DNA of 36,408 nucleotides from Mnemiopsis leidyi (GCA_000226015.1 JH155225.1:362587-398994); one strand, 5' to 3'; positions 1-11,906 are shown, counted from the stretch's first letter. Notes: generated by a model from the sequence alone, not told the origin. Program-made: numbers and translations.

Positions 1-319
1 AGTTACAGTACAGGAGGAACAGTGGTGAGAGGTACACAGTTACAGTACAGGAGGAACAGTGGTGAGAGGTACACAGTTACAGTACAGGAGGAACAGTGGT
101 GAGAGGTACACAGTTACAGTACAGGAGGAACACGTGGTGAGAGGTACACAGTTACAGTACAGGAGGAACAGTGGTGAGAGGTACACAGTTACAGTACAGG
201 AGGAACAGTGGTGAGAGGTACACAGTTACAGTACAGGAGGAACAGTGGTGAGAGGTACACAGTTACAGTACAGGAGGAACAGTGGTGAGAGGTACACAGT
301 TACGGTACAGGAGGACCGT
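1..319. repeat. 37-bp minisatellite, about 8.6 copies
   Basis: Units begin at 1, 38, 75, 112, 150, 187, 224, 261 and 298, each starting AGTTACAGTACAGGAGGAAC. The copy at 112 has one extra base. The array touches the left window edge, so its full length is unknown. It lies inside intron 3 (or further downstream) of the TMEM231 gene. Confidence 0.95.
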
Positions 320-847
320 ACATTAAACGTGTTGTACATGAGGCTTCTTCAAGACACTTCTACCTTGCCAACTAGACAGCATGTTAATTACAGGCCAGCC
401 AGACAAGACTTTACTAATGGGTATATATACGTGTGTCCAGCACTGCACTTTGAGGTATATATATATATTTATATACAAAACTGTTGGCCGTATATTCCTG
501 AATATACGGTATATGTCAGAGCAGTAAACCATGGCTAACATAAAATGGCGCATCACCAGCCACAGGCTCATGCACTGTAGACTGAGGAGTCCGCCTTGCT
601 CAAGCAGTAGACTGGGACTGGGCCGGGGTTATGGCTAGAATGTGCCTGGAACCTGCCTAGAACCTGCCCAGATGAGCGAGCAGAGACCCTCAATTGGAGG
701 TTGTGTGTCTCATTTAAGCCTAGACCTCTACTGTAATGATTTAGGTTCGGTGTTTATTTAGGTCTCGATACCCGTTCTAGAGAACGGTTTGTACATTTCA
801 AAACACGGCATGATTCCATATCAGTAGCGCACAAGTTGACACGACTG

Positions 848-975
848 TAAGTACACGTGTAAGTACATACTGCACGTGTAAGAACATACTGCACGTGTAA
901 GAACATACTGCACGTGTAAGTACATACTGCACGTGTAAGTACATACTGCACTGTAAGTACATACTGCACGTTTAA
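848..975. repeat. 19-bp minisatellite carrying a CACGTG box in most units
   Basis: The unit is CACGTGTAAGTACATACTG, with CACGTG palindromes at 854, 873, 892, 911 and 930 and two degenerate copies after these. The array starts 8 bp from the 5' splice site of TMEM231 exon 3 (983/984, minus strand) and occupies the beginning of intron 3. Read in the gene's direction, each unit holds CAGTATGT, which resembles a splice donor. Confidence 0.9.
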
Positions 976-983
976 GTTCAAAC

Positions 984-2579
984 CTGTAAAGTGATGTTGA
1001 GCTGGTCAGTAACGCCATCTCTGTCAGTATCTCTATCGTCTACACTGACGCTGGGAACCGACAGTAAGTCTTGTACTAAAGTGTTGTAGTACGACCACGT
1101 ACTCCACAGCTTACTTTCTCCTCCTATAGAATAGAGAACTAGGTTAATCTGAAGAAATTTGTATAATTTGTATATTCCTTATTCTCAGATCGATTGCCAC
1201 GGTTAAAACTTCTATTTGACAATAAATGGAAACTTTTGGGAATTGTGCAGGTAACTGATGCCCGGTGGGCTATAATACTTATTAATGCAGCAAGAATAGG
1301 GGGCAATAAAGAGACATTGTGAATTGTTTGGCAAGGAGTCAGACAGTGCAATTCGTTACCAGGCTAGGTAGAAGGTACTACACAACACTTTGCCATTCAA
1401 CAACCTAGTCCTCCCCTCCTGTTGACAGATACTTTAGCTCAATTAGAATGTTCCATCGCACGCCCGTGATGCACAATATTCCTCTATTGCAGTGCTGCCA
1501 CAATCTCCACGATAAAGCTAACTGTGCCAATGGGGCAGCCACTATAAGGAATGCCAATACGACAAGGTTATTTGCCGAAATTTAAAGATCGATATCAGGA
1601 ACAATACCATTTCATGATAATGACTATTTGAATAGGTAGCTGTTATTTAACATGAACAGACAATAGAGCGCCAGAGCGGGTGATATGGTGACCTATAAAT
1701 AGATACAACTGATTACACCTCTTTTTTAAGCAGTCCCTATAAGTAGGTAGAATTGGATCTCCAGAACATTCCATAAAGACCAAGGGCACAAGCCAAGGGA
1801 ATGTGAGCTATGACACCTAAATATCGGAAGGTTATATACCGACTATAAGAGATAGCAGTAAGTTGAGCTACTGGTTTTTAGTTCCGTTAAACGTGGTCTC
1901 CAAAAAAACTGAAAGAGTAACTTACCAGTGTTTTGTAGCTGTACGATAAGGTTGTACTTAAAACTGACATCGGGTTGCTCGTAGTAGGTCATCTCAGATA
2001 CCCACAAGTTTCTCGTGTAGAATCCTGCAGACAAAAGTTAGTGAGGCAAGGATCTAGATCCGACCCTGGATTGTAGGTCTCATTATTGTGGAGGAACCAG
2101 ACTGGATATAATATACGTGATCTTCAGGGCAAGCTTATTTACAAGAAGTTAGGCATCACGAAGGAAGTGCAATAAAGGTTCATTAATTAATTAGCTCCAG
2201 AACTTCGTTGAATTATATTTGAATGGACATTTCAGAATTTTATTACATTACGGAGAAAAAATGAAACCCCAGAGCATTATACCTTTAGGGGACAGTTAAA
2301 CTTCTCCAACATTTAAAAACCCTGAATAGTTTCGCTATCCTGTGTAACCTAACACATATATATGTAGTGCTCGGTATGTAGTGTCATCTGCAACAATTAA
2401 GATCAACCGATAGGCCAATCGAAGAACAAGGCCCCAAACAGAACGACGAACTAACCAACTATTGCAGGAACAACGATGATTGTAGCGATGCTAAGAATGT
2501 GGAATAACATCGCCACCGAGCAGGCCGGTGTCATGTACTTCGTCTCGGATGTTTTCTTGTAGACTGTAGTAAGCGTCAT
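984..2579 (-). CDS. TMEM231: TMEM231 homologue, transition-zone membrane protein (exons 1-3, 3' part beyond window)
   Basis: Coding exons on the minus strand are 2579-2456, 2024-1926 and 1123-984. They join with consistent phase (1, 1, 0) through donors gttagt, gtaagt and gtttga and encode 121 residues. Residues 21-42 form a hydrophobic first membrane segment. It is followed by LWVSEMTYYEQPDVSF, which matches the FWL..SSYEEQPTVRF stretch of vertebrate TMEM231. Exon 3 carries LWSTW, then LLSVPSVSVDDRDTDRDG and NITLQ, which matches the WSTF, VPLVS..EEDRNQDG and LELPLQ parts of the family. TMEM231 is known as a two-pass protein of the MKS/B9 complex at the ciliary transition zone, where it helps form the ciliary membrane barrier. 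About 60 percent of the protein (later exons and the second membrane segment) is missing because the gene runs off the left edge. The start is the only ATG that gives the conserved N-terminus, and X-boxes lie directly upstream. Two minisatellites occupy the start of intron 3. Confidence 0.88.
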
Positions 2580-2586
2580 CTCCTTG

Positions 2587-2642
2587 GTTGCTATGACAAC
2601 TGTCTAGGTTGCTATGGTAACTATGTCGGTTGCTATGGTATC
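2587..2642. promoter_or_regulatory. Three RFX X-boxes in the TMEM231 promoter
   Basis: Two perfect matches to the X-box consensus GTHNYYATRRNAAC occur at 2587-2600 (GTTGCTATGACAAC) and 2608-2621 (GTTGCTATGGTAAC). A third copy with one mismatch in the last half-site lies at 2629-2642 (GTTGCTATGGTATC). The spacing is exactly 21 bp. The nearest box ends 8 bp from the TMEM231 ATG on the minus strand. X-boxes bound by RFX factors are the established promoter element of ciliary genes, which agrees with the gene call. Confidence 0.85.
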
Positions 2643-2898
2643 TAAGCAGGTCCAGCAAGTCTGATCTCGAAGCAGCAGCAGGTAATGTCTCCTTGACAGG
2701 CAGTGTCGGGTAGACAGCTCAAACAACACTCGTTACACTGAAATTATTTGGTATTAAAACCTGATTACGCCATATCCTTTATCTTATGTTTAACTGAAGT
2801 ACCAAAAGTTGGATTCCCCAGAATCGAAACTATCCAAGTGTTTGGTATCATCTGCGACAGCTCAACGTCACAGTCTAAATAGAGTGATCCCAGCTTCA

Positions 2899-2962
2899 CG
2901 AGGTAGGTTTAGTTTCTACCACTTCGCTTCACGACACGAGGTAGGTTTAGTTTCTACCACTC
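2899..2962. repeat. 38-bp tandem duplication
   Basis: The phrase GAGGTAGGTTTAGTTTCTAC starts at 2900 and again at 2938. No function is apparent. Confidence 0.8.
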
Positions 2963-3272
2963 TTCGTCTGAGCTACAACAAATTGGGTTTGTATTGCGAG
3001 GTAGAGAATTGCTGCTATTTGTTCGGACACGCATTAATCATATGAGTACACTGAAGGGTGCTGATCACAAGCCGAGAAAACAATACATGTAACACTCATC
3101 TCAATACATCAGGAGCAGGTAATTAGAAAAGTGCTGTAGTGCTCGAGACGAAGAGAGAGGCATTTGTCTCTTAACGCTTGAGTTTCGGTAAATTTTACAC
3201 TCACTATTTTGTGTCAAATACATTTCGGTTTTCATTTAATACTACTTAATAAGAACCGGCCCAACATTCTTT

Positions 3273-3600
3273 CTACCTGAGCTTGTGTAGGACAGATAGT
3301 GTTAGCTAGTTGCTGGGAAGTAGGAAACCTACCTGAGCTTGTGTAGGACAGTGTCAGCTAGTTGCTGGGAAGTAGGACACCTACCTGAGCTTGTGTAGGA
3401 CAGTGTCAGCTAGTTGCTGGGAAGTAGGACACCTACCTGAGCTTGTGTAGGACAGACAGTGTCAGCTAGTTGCTGGGAAGTAGGACACCTACCTAAGCTT
3501 GTGTAGGACAGTGTCAGCTAGTTGCTGGGAAGTAGGACACCTACCTGAGCTTGTGTAGGACAGACAGTGTCAGCTAGTTGCTGGGAAGTAGGACACCTAC
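3273..3600. repeat. 52/56-bp minisatellite, six copies
   Basis: Units start CTACCTGAGCTTGTGTAGGA and end near TGGGAAGTAGGACAC. They alternate between 52 and 56 bp through gain or loss of one ACAG (or ATAG) tetranucleotide. The array lies in intergenic DNA. Confidence 0.9.
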
Positions 3601-3951
3601 AATCGCAGCTCTCTGCCAGGCAGACCAGGCAGCTATCAAGCGGGTTAGCTCCTACACAACAGGCGGCAGCACAACCGCCTTCACAACACGCGTTCTGAAA
3701 ACAGTGTTGTTGTAGATTATTGTAGATCAGATTGTTGAAGATTAGATTTTCGGTAGATTGAATTGTTGTACAACCTCAATTATTACCTTAACTTTGAGCT
3801 AGAAGAAAAGTTTGACCGGAATTTCAAAGTAAAATTTAACGTGAAATCCGATGGTGACAGTTCCATAACCCAAAAAACCTATTCGGCCCCTTAATGGCCT
3901 CTATTAACCGATCATTCTTTGTTGTTAAAGTATCGTAGCGTTTTAAGACAC

Positions 3952-3980
3952 TCACATACCTATAAGTTATAGGTATGTGA
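3952..3980. repeat. Perfect hairpin with 13-bp arms
   Basis: The arms TCACATACCTATA and TATAGGTATGTGA are separated by AGT. It is not followed by a U run typical of a Pol III terminator and not next to a gene, so I assign no role. Confidence 0.6.
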
Positions 3981-4575
3981 CTTTTTGGGATTATATATTA
4001 TTTCTTGCACTGCGTCCAAGCCTAAAACTTATTCCTTAAACGCTTACGAAATACTGTAACTTCGATTTTATTAATTAAAGTTAGACTTTTCAGTTTCATG
4101 TATGCCATTTTGCATACGGCTTATAAAATAATGGAGTGGCATAACTCACATCATTTTTGTTTACACAATAAAATCAAAGCTAGCGCTTTATCTACGTATT
4201 GTCATAGATTTAGAGTTGAAAAATACCACTTTATTTCAATAAAATTATTGATGACTGACAATGCTGCGTAATTTTTGCAATCGTGTGGACTTAAGTCTTA
4301 ATGAGCATTTTTTCCGTGGAAATGCGGGCAAAGTGCTAAACGGTAAACCCTTAATTTAATTGTTCATTGGATTGGTCAACAAACTTAATATAAAATAAAT
4401 TTTGCATGGGTGAAATATTGCATATGATAGTAAAGTGTAATCATTTTGAAGGCTGCTGATTCCAATAATTTAAAGTTCTAGATCACATAAACACATTTAA
4501 TTTACGTCTTCGTTAATCTTTTCAACAGCATGTTCAGCGATATAACACAGTTTTCTAATGTGTATTCCCAAATAA

Positions 4576-4735
4576 GAATTGAAGTATTTCCAATATATTA
4601 TTCATGTATCCTATCCTTACCCTGGTCAAATGTTTAACGAGAAGTATCAGAATTATAGAATTGAAGTATTTCCAATATATTATTCATGTATCCTCCTTAC
4701 CCTGGTCAAATGTTTAACGAGAAGTATCAGTATTA
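4576..4735. repeat. About 82-bp tandem duplication
   Basis: Two near-identical copies begin GAATTGAAGTATTTCCAATA at 4576 and 4658. The second copy lacks four bases. No function is apparent. Confidence 0.9.
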
Positions 4736-4861
4736 TCAAGGCTATGTAAGCTGACAATACTATTACCGCAATAGTCGCTGGTCCAAGCTTATCAGACATC
4801 CACGGCCGACATCGCTAAGGAGAGGAAATTGTTTCGTTAGCAGGTGTGACAATGAGACATT

Positions 4862-4945
4862 TGAAGTGTGGCTGTGTGAAGTGGGGCTGTGTGACGTGAA
4901 GTGGGGCTGTGTGACGTGAAGTGGGGCTGTATAACGTGACGTGAA
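4862..4945. repeat. 20-bp minisatellite
   Basis: The unit GACGTGAAGTGGGGCTGTGT is present in about three full and two degenerate copies. Confidence 0.85.
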
Positions 4946-5010
4946 CTTCCTGTTTATAATCAAGTGGTCTGTAACTGTTAGTCGCGATAGAAGATCACAA
5001 GTATGGTCAT

Positions 5011-5038
5011 GTCACGTGACTCACATGTAGTCACGTGT
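5011..5038. promoter_or_regulatory. Pair of CACGTG E-boxes, one a perfect GTCACGTGAC
   Basis: GTCACGTGAC at 5011-5020 is the ten-base palindrome known as the CLEAR/TFEB or USF-type E-box. A second TCACGTG lies at 5031-5037. They are about 2.4 kb from the TMEM231 start and about 2 kb from the C3orf38 stop, so any regulatory role is a guess. Confidence 0.3.
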
Positions 5039-7082
5039 CCTCCTGACAAGTTGCTCACCTCAAACTCTGGGCGGCACAACTCAGCAAACATCGCAACTTC
5101 ACGTACAGTGTGACGCCTTTTAAGAGACGGCACAATTTTGGGTTGAGGTGTTATTTAGACTTGCAAAACAGACGGCATTAATCAGTTCTATTATGAATTT
5201 AGACGAGAGGAATTAGCACTAGACTGTGGCTGTTCAACACAGTCCTGATAATTAATATTTGATTGAGAAACAGAACTGACAAGCCGGACCGAGGTGCGGA
5301 CTTTCTAGTCGCTTGATAATTCTCTGGGAAAATTCTAGATTTAGCTTTGTTTCTTATCAGTCAGATAAAAATCTGGAGAGTGAAACACAAGTACTTTTTT
5401 CTAAAATTATAATTATGCTTCAATCAATATGAAATATATAATTTAACATAACAATATCATATTCGGATTGAAGGAAAGATGCACTGAAATGACCTGTTCA
5501 TTCAGGGCCATAATATGGTGACTGAAACATAACACGGGAACAATAAGAATCGCCTCGATTTATCTTCCAATTGGCACCTCGTCGTGAATACTTAACCTCG
5601 CTTACTAATTAGTTTACAATACATCACATTGCATTAATATCGAGCTTAGTATTGAATCATCACAACACAACACGGCAATAAATAATCTACTACCTTTATA
5701 AGAAGACGAAGGTTACAGGCCACAAAAAGTAAGTTTCACTATAATTCTCTCTCACACACGGTAAAAACATAAAATTACATAATCATGTAACTGTTATTGA
5801 TATAATACTAGACGTTAACCATTCTTATACATCCTAGAACATAAACTGGATAACAATATTTCAAAAGTTTGACTTTTAAAAACAGGCTATTGACAACTTT
5901 AAAAGCTTATAATAATATGTTTATTTATAGTACCACTGCATCATATCATTTAAGAAAATATTGCAGTATTAGAGGCTTCTTCAATGAAACTTCAGTTCAA
6001 AAAACACTGAAAACATTTTCCGGATAAAATGAAGAATGGTAATCCCCAGTCAAGATTGCAGACCTAAAATTTAGAGCTATGTGAGGTAAAAGTCAGGCAC
6101 AAGTCCCAGTGTAGATATGTTCTCCTCAGACTTGCATGTCAACTATTTTAAATTTAGAGAGAAAACTTTCGAGAAAACGTCTTCACAAGGGCTGTATTGA
6201 CGTTAAAGTCGATATTATAACTCCACCTGTAAGTTTGAATTGCTATATAGTTTAGCTCGACTGGGTAATTGGACCGGTCTAGACTTTGTATTCTGAATTG
6301 TCTATATACTGGTTTTAGCGAGAACCGTTGTACTAGAATTATTGAAAGAAACATCGCACCCCAGCTATACTACACTTATCTTCTCGCTTATAATATTTTG
6401 CATCCATCACTGGCAATGGTGTTGAACGATTCCCGATGATAAAAATAAATGTATAGGGGCACGGGGCGCGTGACGGATTACATATTCAGAAGATCATTTA
6501 CATATTCATTACATATTAAGAACTCGTCATTTACCCCGAACTTTACACCGCATATAAGGTTTATATCGTGATGTTGATTACTTCTATGCAATAATGGCAT
6601 CATAGACTGTGTGAGGAAAGGGGCGTTAAACCGAAAAAGAGCAATGCAACCCTCATACCACGATCTCAATAATTTCAAAGTATTTAAACCGATACGATTT
6701 TGATATAGCAGTTCCCGCTCTATACCCTCAAATCGTGACGATTCTAGTATGGAACTGTTTCAAAGTCTCTCCCTAAAGTTGAATAAAAGCGTGAGCAGTG
6801 TGTTTTGATACATATCTCCCACTTCATCAAAATGTAATGTTACAGAATAACATACCCAACGAAATTGGATTACAATAATTTTCGTGTAAAAAAGAATCAA
6901 CGGTTAGAAATATAAAAACTTGATGTGACGGAGTTAATATTCCCAATCTCTCGCTCCCTTTCTTCTTCTCTCATCCCTTTCGCACAACGTTCAAAGATCT
7001 GTACTCCCCTCTCTTATCGAATCTCGACAGAAGAAGAGAAGATAAAAAGACAGACAAGATAGGCAGGTTAACTGAAACAACA

Positions 7083-8033
7083 CTATGTTTGGTAAGGTGG
7101 CATGTAGTCTGTACTGCGGAGCTGCAGGTTGGTGAACTTTATTCTGTAGTTGTTGTTGACTGAGGGATCTCGGAGTAGGCCGAATGCCTGGCTGAAAATT
7201 CCCACGAAGTGAGAGTGCCGATGGACAGTTCCACTGGCGGTGACGAGTACCATGCCACTTTGCTGTTCTAACCTGCCCTTGATACCGTTTCTGTCGAGGT
7301 TAGGGTTCAGGTAGATGCTCTCCCTGACCACCAGACTGTACAGTCGTCTGGAGACACTAAGCGCGCCGCTGTAGTTCTCCTCCGTTGTCTGGTTCCGGGC
7401 TGTCACCTCTATCTTGAGTACCGAGTCTGCCCAGAAGTGGTGCTCTCCCCAGTCACTCATGCCGTGAGGTGCCAGCGGATCGTGGATCATATTGGTACCG
7501 CACTGACGCAACAAGTCGAAAAACCAGGGCGTCCACTGTTCTGCGTATTTTTGACCGTAATCGTCATTGTCCTTTTTTTCGTCTACGCAAAGTCCAGGGC
7601 TGGTTTTAGGAGAATGGCCCGGAGACGTGGTGGAGGAAGCGGGTTCTTGTGTCACCCGGTGATCACCGGATGTGCTGGACACAGAGGGATCACCGTAATC
7701 ACAATCACCTCCAACACCACCATTTTTCAGTTCCTTCTCTTTGATCTCCCACAATTCCATCACCTTTTTAATGAGCTGCTGCTTGTCGGCGGTGGAGGGT
7801 ACAAACACCTGGTTCTCTGCCAGGTACTGAAACACGTGTTCTCGGCGCACTTTCTTCCGGCGCAGCAGCACCTTCACGTTCATGGTAAAACTGATGATCG
7901 CCTCGATCGCATCCTTGCAGGTCTCGACGGTGACGGCACGATTTGTGACGGTGTCGGTCAGAGAGATGAGGTCTTCCCGTGTGAGCCGATCTAGCAGACT
8001 CCGGATACCATTTTTTTCTACTTCACTTAGCAT
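7083..8033 (-). CDS. C3orf38: C3orf38-like protein (DUF4518 family)
   Basis: A single uninterrupted frame of 316 residues runs from the ATG at 8033 to the TAG at 7083, close to the length of vertebrate C3orf38 (about 330). The N-terminal 100 residues are helical and carry LLRRKKVRREHVFQYL, matching the LL.RKKVHRE.IFKYL motif of the family. Residues about 105-160 are low-complexity and acidic/serine-rich. The C-terminal half has WFFDLL, DWGEHHFW, LNPNL, SGTVHR, GIFSQAFGLLRDP and IKFTNLQLRS, in the same order as in the human protein. The family is poorly understood; a pro-apoptotic role has been suggested for the human member. This copy has no introns in its coding region, whereas the animal gene usually has some, so a processed origin or intron loss is possible. 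It lies 633 bp downstream of the GPN1 stop codon on the same strand. Confidence 0.88.
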   Translation of the reverse strand: MLSEVEKNGIRSLLDRLTREDLISLTDTVTNRAVTVETCKDAIEAIISFTMNVKVLLRRKKVRREHVFQYLAENQVFVPSTADKQQLIKKVMELWEIKEKELKNGGVGGDCDYGDPSVSSTSGDHRVTQEPASSTTSPGHSPKTSPGLCVDEKKDNDDYGQKYAEQWTPWFFDLLRQCGTNMIHDPLAPHGMSDWGEHHFWADSVLKIEVTARNQTTEENYSGALSVSRRLYSLVVRESIYLNPNLDRNGIKGRLEQQSGMVLVTASGTVHRHSHFVGIFSQAFGLLRDPSVNNNYRIKFTNLQLRSTDYMPPYQT

Positions 8034-8665
8034 TGCACACTGCGATTACCATCCTTGCCCTGCACCTAGTACGTAGCGTTACTGTCAGCAAATATATGAT
8101 ACATGGTATTTTAGTACGTTATTTCACTTTACAGAATGAAAGCGTAATTATCACAGCACTGCTGCGAATCTTTCAAATATTAGCTAAAATTGTTTTAAAG
8201 TGCTAGTGTTGAAATGAAAGAGCACATGTTAAACTGAAAAGGGTAAGGTGTTTAATTGAATAATTCAGTTCAATACGAATTTTAACAAGAGCTGGACAGA
8301 TTTTGCTTAATCGAACAGAAATATTTACCTTTTCTTTTTATGTCATCGATTTATATAAAAAATTCGAAACTTTGCAATAATAAACAAGTAGGTCACGAAT
8401 AAAACAAAATAAAAATCTTGTGGCATCATAATAAGTTAACAAATAACCGTTCCATTAATATCGAATAAAAAGTTCTGAAAGAATCTTGAAAGTTAAGAAC
8501 CAGACATTCTCACGATGAGATACTGTCCGTCACCCAAATGTAAAAAACTAAACGCTCTTTAGCTTTGGTGGGAAATCTCGGCATCACAAAAAACAAAATA
8601 AAAAACATTTAAAACTGTTGCTCTTACAATAATAAAAACTAAACTCTTGTCGAGTAAATACTCTG
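8034..8665. other. Intergenic stretch between C3orf38 and GPN1
   Basis: This AT-rich sequence has no coding exon that I can support. It must hold the GPN1 3' UTR and the C3orf38 promoter, but I find no unambiguous AATAAA for GPN1 on the minus strand; the closest is an ATTAAA-like site near 8251. Confidence 0.5.
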
Positions 8666-11055
8666 TCACGACAACCCGGCTCTGTACCTCTCAAAGGAAG
8701 CAGCGGCAGCCGTACTTTCCTCGTATTGCACCTGGAATTAAAACACGATTAAGTGTGGTTTATAGAGCTGACACAGCTGTTGTGGTTGGTAACAGTTATC
8801 CCAACATAAGCTGAACGTTGCAGCTCATGTTCAACTCGTACCAAGCAAATCGTTGCGGTTTGAGGCGGTTGTTGACGATTGTACCACATAATTTCATTGA
8901 TTTACGTTTCGTTTAGAGCTGAAGTTCGAAGTTAGAATGGGTACTTTGTTTCCATTTGCTCATTTCCAGGTAATTGGAATGTTGAAATTAGAAAGCCACT
9001 GAAAATTATCCGTAAATTGGCTTCATAACTTGAAGATTATGCTATGCTTCTGAAGAAGAATATCATATCTTCCTCGGAACTTGCTGGCGATTTCCAATCA
9101 TATATTAAAGTAAAGAGCGTGCCACTTTGTCTCAAAAAGGACCCACCCGCGAAAAAATAAATCGAGTCGAGTAAAACCTTTTAGTGCTAAATGTACAGAA
9201 CTACTTGCAAGCTGTTTAGTGTTTAGGACGGCAATAGTATTTTAAACTTGGGAAAGATTAAATGGAGAAATATTAATTAAATTATCGATTAAAACAGACC
9301 TCTTCATCAGAGTCATTGTCGTCGCTGTCGTTGTAGTTGGAGAATGAGGGGGGAAGGTTCGTAGTTTGAGTTGGATTTAACTTGTCTTCTTCTAGTTGTA
9401 CTTCCTCACCTCGGTCCACCTTGAAAACGTTTAAGAATGTGGAGATAACGAGGGACACGTGCCACGGCAAATCGAAATAGCGTATTAACACAGTATTCAA
9501 GAAAAGTTCATAGACAAATTAACATTACATTTACATTAACATTTCTTCAAACCTTCAGTTTCTTCAACTGAGCCTCCATCTCCTCCTCCTTCCTCTTCTC
9601 AATAACTCTCCTTAGTTCCTCTAAGTGAGGTATGTACTCCTCGTAATACTCCTTCACAGCACTTCCTACTTCCCTGAAGAAGTTTGCACAGCCCTGGCCC
9701 GTCACTGCTGATATGCCTACTGTTCTTAGATCCTGTACACATTAATTAGGTTATCATAATTAGAACCAAGACGCATAATTAGGACCAAGACTTTCGTTCA
9801 TGGGATTTTTGAACCACGTCAAAATGGTGTATACTAATTCAGTTTTTTTTAAATTAGAAAAGCAAAGTCATACTGACCTTGTAGAACTCGTCCAAGACCA
9901 AGCTCATGGAGCGTGATAGATTACTTGAGTAGCTTGGCTGGGCATCTAGTGCTTCTTGAAAAGTTTCGAAATCGTTCATCCACTCCACAGCAAACTTATT
10001 ATCCACTATGTCTGTCTGCATTACATTATCAAACTTTATATTCTCATAAAACACAATGTAATCAGTGATAAGCGATAACCTTATTCTATGATATTAAGAC
10101 ACAACATTTCATGTAAAGTATATGCAATGGAATAACTACATAAAAACCCGAGAGAATATTTTGTTTCAGTTGTAAGTCAAATTACCTTATTCATAACCAC
10201 AATAAGAGGGAGTCGGGTTTTATACATGATACTGCAAGCGTACATCATATTTGACATAAATGTCACTGGGTTGGTACACCTGAAAATGTTGAAAATGTAG
10301 CAACATTGACATGAACAACCCTTGGCCGAGAGAAATTTAAACAACTTTGGAAAAAACAATGCATGGTCTACTGATGAAAGTAAAAACAACGGATCATGAA
10401 CTTGATAGAGAGGAGATAATGGGATTTTTCCCATTCTTTTGTGCAAGTCAGCAAACCTTACAGTATCCATGATAAAGGCAATGACTGTGGGATAACTCCT
10501 AGCAATGGCATCAGAAATGATTGTTCCACTGGCACTCCACGTAAAAACTTCTATTTGACCAGGAGTATCTATCAGTACAAAGTCAATGTCTTTTTTCTTT
10601 TCTAAAATGTCCAATACCTGATAAGGAAAATGATAATAACAATGCTTTATGCTATTATCAGAGTGGGTTTGAACAATGCAATTTGTCAAAGGAGAATGCC
10701 AGGGAACACACATTAAACTCACCTGATCAAACTTTGTTGCAAACAGATTTAAAGATGTGATGATTCCACCATTTGGACCAAGCTGATATTGCTTCATCAC
10801 TTCTTTATACTTAACGCTGTCTCTTATGTCAATATTTGCTGGATAAGGAAGTTCAAATACTGCTGGGTCAAGATTAATGACATATGGGCATTTGTTTTTA
10901 GCATGAAGCCAAGCATTGATGCGCTGCATAAAACAAGTTTTGCCAGAACCAGCCATTCCAAGAGTTATTATAACAACTGGTTTAGTAGAATCTGTTTTTG
11001 GAGAATTAGAATCCTGATCATCAGCCACATCAGAGGTTGTTGCAGTTGTTAACAT
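8666..11055 (-). CDS. GPN1: GPN1 GPN-loop GTPase
   Basis: Seven coding exons on the minus strand (11055-10723, 10617-10457, 10279-10186, 10015-9878, 9732-9553, 9419-9300, 8731-8666) join in phase to 363 residues; human GPN1 has 374. All introns are GT-AG. Residues 33-40 are the Walker A motif [11 protein letters not shown] at 93-95 is the family-defining loop, DTPGQ at 128-132 is the G3 motif, and NKTD at 195-198 is the G4 guanine-specificity motif, split across exons 3 and 4. Family signatures [44 protein letters not shown] and [16 protein letters not shown] are all present. The tail is acidic and serine-rich ([10 protein letters not shown]), as in orthologues. GPN1 is known to act with GPN3 in cytoplasmic assembly and nuclear import of RNA polymerase II. 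No defect is seen. The start has only 26 residues before the conserved core, as expected. Confidence 0.95.
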
Positions 11056-11906
11056 AATCTAGCTGACTGAAAGTGCATTATGTTATAACAAATGGCACAG
11101 TGGCTTACAGATGGATCACATCTATATCAGTTGTCAAATGATTAATGCACTAAGCTGTAAAACAAAACTTACAATTAAGTTAGTCAGTTAGTCAATCTCC
11201 AATAATTTACCTAAATTTGTTGATCAATTTTGCACCCCTCATGACACCCCCAGCTAAATGTAACCAGGGCGGCTGGAGCAATGTCACCCTACTGCTAATC
11301 AAAAATGTTTACCTCTGATCTTACACCAAATTTACAAATTCATTAACAACATTCAAAAACTTTGTGGAATGAAGGGGTGTTGTGTACGCTCGATCATAAT
11401 CAATACTTTTGGGATCAGTTAAAAGAAGCAGTTATTTCTCACTGTCTGCTCTGCTAATATAAGCTTATATGTGTTGTTATTTAAGGTCACAAGAAACCCC
11501 TAATACAGGATAAAATATATTTCCAAAACAATCAGATGAACGATGAATTGCTGGTAAATCATTTCAAATATTTAACGTGAGAGGTCAAGTAAGTTTTTTA
11601 TACAGAACTGATGTGTACTGTGTTAATTGTATGATGGATAAATCAAATCAGATCAAATCTTTCAAAAAAGGTATTGCTTTCTGTATCTTAACCTCTATCT
11701 CCAACTGCTCTTGCCTGTAGTTCCTGCTTCACCTAATCTGGTACTTATGCCATGCGCCGCAAAAGGGCTTTGGTTAGAGCAAGTTCCTGCAACCTAAACT
11801 TAGAAAACTGTCGTCTATTTTATTTTTCAACATTGGTGCACACGAAAAGCTGGTGTTTGGAATTCGTTCACTCTCAGCATTCAATGGATCAAAATCAACC
11901 AACATG

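Larger units (their letters stand above)
2643..7082. other. Intergenic region between TMEM231 and C3orf38
   Basis: I see no convincing coding exon on either strand in these 4.4 kb. The short open frames at 2809-3045, 4763-4963, 6154-6354 and 6478-6678 have no recognisable domain and no splice partners. The stretch holds tandem repeats (listed separately), a perfect 13-bp-arm hairpin at 3952-3980 and a pair of E-boxes at 5011-5038. The rest is AT-rich unique sequence. Confidence 0.6.

Noticed and set aside
245..538. 97-residue frame at the left edge
   Set aside because: It begins in the 37-bp minisatellite, starts at GTG and continues in AT-rich DNA.
3273..3600. CRISPR-like array
   Set aside because: Units are contiguous without unique spacers and the genome is animal; it is a minisatellite. 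The same holds for the other tandem arrays.
7437..7994. 185-residue plus-strand open frame
   Set aside because: It is antisense to C3orf38, whose frame has clear family motifs; this one has none.
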